NCBI GenBank assembly: GCA_028278265.1
Contig: JANQET010000512.1
Coordinates: 1-45,650, forward strand
DNA: 45,650 nt
Origin: Myxococcota bacterium
GTDB lineage: Bacteria; Myxococcota_A; Polyangia; JAAYKL01
Direction: 5' to 3'
This document shows, piece by piece, positions 43,381 through 45,650 of this stretch. Positions within the stretch are counted from its first letter, which is position 1, and each line of letters begins with the position of its first letter. Below the pieces are notes generated by a model. It saw nothing but the letters and a program-made list of their open reading frames with translations. It made no database searches and was not told the origin of the DNA. The translations under genes and the position numbers were made by a program.

Positions 43381-45521
43381 CAGGCAGGCCCCTTGCGCAG
43401 AAGCAGCTCGTGAACGGCGCTGCTGAGGAACAGCACCAACCCCACCACGGAAATGACCAACAGGGCAATAATGGCCATCGGCAGATCCCGCGTTGTTGCA
43501 ATACCGATTACCGCGATCGTCACCGCCACGCCAATAAAGCCGATCCAGCCGACCTTCTGCCGGTGACGCAGGTATGCTTCGCGCCATCGCTCGAGCCATC
43601 CGGATTGGGGAAAGGCCACCATCACCCCAATCACCATTACCAGACCCCCGAGCCAAATCCAGACGACCAACGGATTGACCACCAGCCGCACGACCGCCCG
43701 GCCGAAGCGCAGATCCGGCTCACCGAGGATCAGGAAGAGGTCCCTGGTCAAACTGGTGCGGATGACCACCTCACTGGTCGGTTGCCGGGGATGGGTGTGA
43801 TAGATGAACCGAGCAGGTGACAACACGACCGGATCAGCCGACCCAGTGCTCACGTTCAGGTCGGCATAGACCGCTTGACGCTCGAAATCGGCATCGGTCC
43901 GCAAGCCCAGAAACTCGACGCGCACATCGTCGACGCGAATCGCTTCACCGGGGTTCATCGCGCGGCGGTGCTCCTTGGTGAAGGCGGCGCCGGTAAAGCC
44001 GACGAACAGCAGGACCACCGAGAGGTGAACCAGCTGTGCGCCGAGCTTCTGGTAGGTCAAGCGGGTGTTCCGGCGCTGATCCGCGGAGCGCTTGAGCAGC
44101 GGGATACTCCGTTTGATCACCATCGCGCTGATCACACCGATCAGGGCGAACGAGAGAATCGGCGCCAGTCCACCGGTCAATCCGCCCTCGGAGCCCAAGC
44201 CGTTGACCAGTGCGGCGGCCGCAGCGGCGATCAGTCCGACGATGAGCGGAAGTCGACTGAACCGGATGCCCCGCTCGAACGGCGTGGACCGCCAGTTGTA
44301 GGCGGTGCACAAGCCGATTAGTCCGAAGATGAGCAATCCCAGGGGAACCATCCCGCGGTTGAACGCCTCGGGGGTCAGGGTGAGCTTTTCCCCTTTCAAC
44401 AGATCGGAGAAGAACGGGGCCATCGTGCCCAACCATACCCCAATGGTGGCCAGGACGAACGCCCAATTGGTCACCAGCACTATCGCCTCTTTGGAGTACC
44501 ACGACTGAAGACTGTCAGTCCGGCGAACGCTGGACAGACGCAGCACCATCAGCCCACCCCCCAACACCAAGATGACGATGATAAAACCGAGCAGATGGGG
44601 ACCGGTGGTCGAACCGGCAAACGCGTGCACCGATTCGATGATGCCCGAGCGGGTGAGGAAGGTGCCGAAAATGATCAGGGCAAAGGTGACCACGATGAGG
44701 GCAAAATTCCACACTCCGAATCCGCCGGTCCTCTTTTGAGCCAAGGCGCTGTGCACCAACGCGGTGCCGGTTAGCCAGGGCATGAACGAGGCGTTCTCCA
44801 CCGGATCCCAACCCCAGTAACCGCCCCAGCCGAGCTCCTCGTAGGCCCAGAGCATGCCCAGCAGATTGCCGATGCTCAAGAACACCCAGGCGAATAAAAT
44901 CCAACCGCGCAGCTCGGCCAGCCACACGCCGTCGGTCTTCCCATCGGCAAAGGCGCCAAAGGCAAAGGCCAAGGGCACGGAGAACCCGGCAAAACCGAGA
45001 AACAGGGTGGGAGGGTGGACCGCCATGTAGGGGTTGCGCAACAGTGGATTCATCCCGATGCCCTGATCGGCGATCGTACCCAGCGGGGCGAACGGGTTGG
45101 AGTGAAACAGGACCAACAACAGGAAAAACACCTGAATCGCTGCCAAAAATCCCAGGGCGAAGCGCAACACATTGCGTTGAGACCACTGGCGGTTGAGCGC
45201 CACGGCGGCGGTGTACCAGGTCTGGATGCCCGCCCAAACGAGCAGGGAGCCCCCCTTGCCGCCCCAGACCGCGGCCACCAGGTAGCCGATGGACATCGTG
45301 CGATCTGCGTAGTCGCGCACGTAGGCGATGCGGTAGTCATGGGAACAGAGCAAAAAGACCAGAATCAAGAGAGAGGCCAGCGAAGCGACCCCGGCGGCAA
45401 ACAGCATCCGCCGCCCGGCGTCGAGGTAGTGGGGTCGATCGTGAGAGACCAGGGCCAGACATCCGCCAATGGCAGAACACGCAGCCGCGATGCAAACCAT
45501 TAGCTGTCCGTAGTCACCCAT
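43380..45521 (-). CDS. ccmF: cytochrome c-type biogenesis protein CcmF
   Basis: Polytopic membrane protein of 713 residues, the heme lyase component of system I. It carries the tryptophan-rich WWD motif WGGYWGWDPVENASFMPWL and the surrounding VHPPTLFLGF and LTRSGIIESVHAF blocks, with about 14 transmembrane segments and a periplasmic domain before the last helices. The start ATG 45521 has GAGG just upstream; an in-frame ATG at 45554 lacks one. Its final bases overlap the start of the accessory gene. ccmE and ccmH would be expected nearby, possibly upstream beyond the window end. Confidence 0.93.
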   Translation of the reverse strand: MGDYGQLMVCIAAACSAIGGCLALVSHDRPHYLDAGRRMLFAAGVASLASLLILVFLLCSHDYRIAYVRDYADRTMSIGYLVAAVWGGKGGSLLVWAGIQTWYTAAVALNRQWSQRNVLRFALGFLAAIQVFFLLLVLFHSNPFAPLGTIADQGIGMNPLLRNPYMAVHPPTLFLGFAGFSVPLAFAFGAFADGKTDGVWLAELRGWILFAWVFLSIGNLLGMLWAYEELGWGGYWGWDPVENASFMPWLTGTALVHSALAQKRTGGFGVWNFALIVVTFALIIFGTFLTRSGIIESVHAFAGSTTGPHLLGFIIVILVLGGGLMVLRLSSVRRTDSLQSWYSKEAIVLVTNWAFVLATIGVWLGTMAPFFSDLLKGEKLTLTPEAFNRGMVPLGLLIFGLIGLCTAYNWRSTPFERGIRFSRLPLIVGLIAAAAAALVNGLGSEGGLTGGLAPILSFALIGVISAMVIKRSIPLLKRSADQRRNTRLTYQKLGAQLVHLSVVLLFVGFTGAAFTKEHRRAMNPGEAIRVDDVRVEFLGLRTDADFERQAVYADLNVSTGSADPVVLSPARFIYHTHPRQPTSEVVIRTSLTRDLFLILGEPDLRFGRAVVRLVVNPLVVWIWLGGLVMVIGVMVAFPQSGWLERWREAYLRHRQKVGWIGFIGVAVTIAVIGIATTRDLPMAIIALLVISVVGLVLFLSSAVHELLLRKGPA

Positions 45522-45650
45522 CCGCCTCGTTTCTGTACGGAGCCACAGCGCCATACCAAAAGTTGGTAGAAGATATACGTTTTCCGCTCGATCTCGTCCA
45601 GTCCGGACCGCGCATACCCCGAAAAAACTGACCTCATCCCCCGTTGACCT
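45522..45650. other. window-end region upstream of ccmF, no confident gene
   Basis: These 129 bases precede ccmF. A reverse-strand frame is open from the window edge to a TAA at 45500, overlapping the ccmF start; it could be the end of an upstream gene, but it is too short to judge. No clear promoter is seen. Confidence 0.3.

Noticed and set aside
45500..45649. Reverse-strand frame open to the window edge, maybe the end of a gene before ccmF
   Set aside because: Only 50 codons, no recognisable similarity, and it overlaps the ccmF start; not enough to call a gene.

Overview
The window is a GC-rich chromosomal segment of a Gram-negative bacterium. Surface lipoproteins built on very long Asp/Ser/Gly linkers, FG-GAP propellers, a bacterial V-type ATPase, system I cytochrome c maturation and GTG/TTG starts together suggest a Myxococcota/Bradymonadota-like (former deltaproteobacterial) or related uncultured lineage. 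This placement is inferred from gene style, not from a marker gene. No rRNA, tRNA, insertion sequence or CRISPR array was seen, and no gene-free stretch exceeds about 250 bases.

Layout. 1-5676: V-type ATPase genes A (5' end cut by the window), B, D, I and K, with a Na+-type ion site in K. 5695-7445: a reverse-strand, less GC-rich pair, an AAA15-like ATPase and a DUF4276/TOPRIM protein, probably a defence module. 7643-8695: an ArsM-like arsenite methyltransferase. 8816-15072: a tight four-gene operon of a CDC48-type double AAA ATPase, a membrane protein with a vWA-like domain lacking its metal site, an Hsp70, and a TPR protein that starts with a J-like domain without HPD. This looks like an undescribed membrane-linked chaperone/unfoldase system. 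15318-20450: small Cys-rich and Asp-rich surface lipoproteins, an FG-GAP propeller, a clan GH-A hydrolase lipoprotein, and a thioredoxin-fold lipoprotein split by an in-frame TGA in a CPT-TGA motif, followed by a bacterial-SECIS-like hairpin. It is best read as a CxxU selenoprotein.

20675-23108: carbamoyltransferase, DUF5989 and SxtJ cassette. 23122-27379: P5C dehydrogenase and ALDH7 (lysine/proline catabolism) with an upstream LysR regulator whose start lies beside a perfect T-N11-A palindrome. 27536-28972: triheme MauG/CcpA-like peroxidase. 29044-35361: GNAT protein, GT39-like and DUF2079 membrane proteins and a CapA-like metallophosphatase, probably envelope glycan functions. 35526-36578: an unknown protein and a thioredoxin-like lipoprotein with a CxC site. 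36681-40379: two convergent Asp-rich lipoproteins. 40616-41125: unknown. 41241-45521: ccmF, a membrane-anchored unknown protein, ccmA and ccmB, each overlapping the next by a few bases. This heme-delivery operon fits the c-type peroxidase encoded nearby.

The two strongest candidates for new biology are the predicted selenoprotein (16482-17219) and the AAA/vWA/Hsp70/J-TPR operon (8816-15072).
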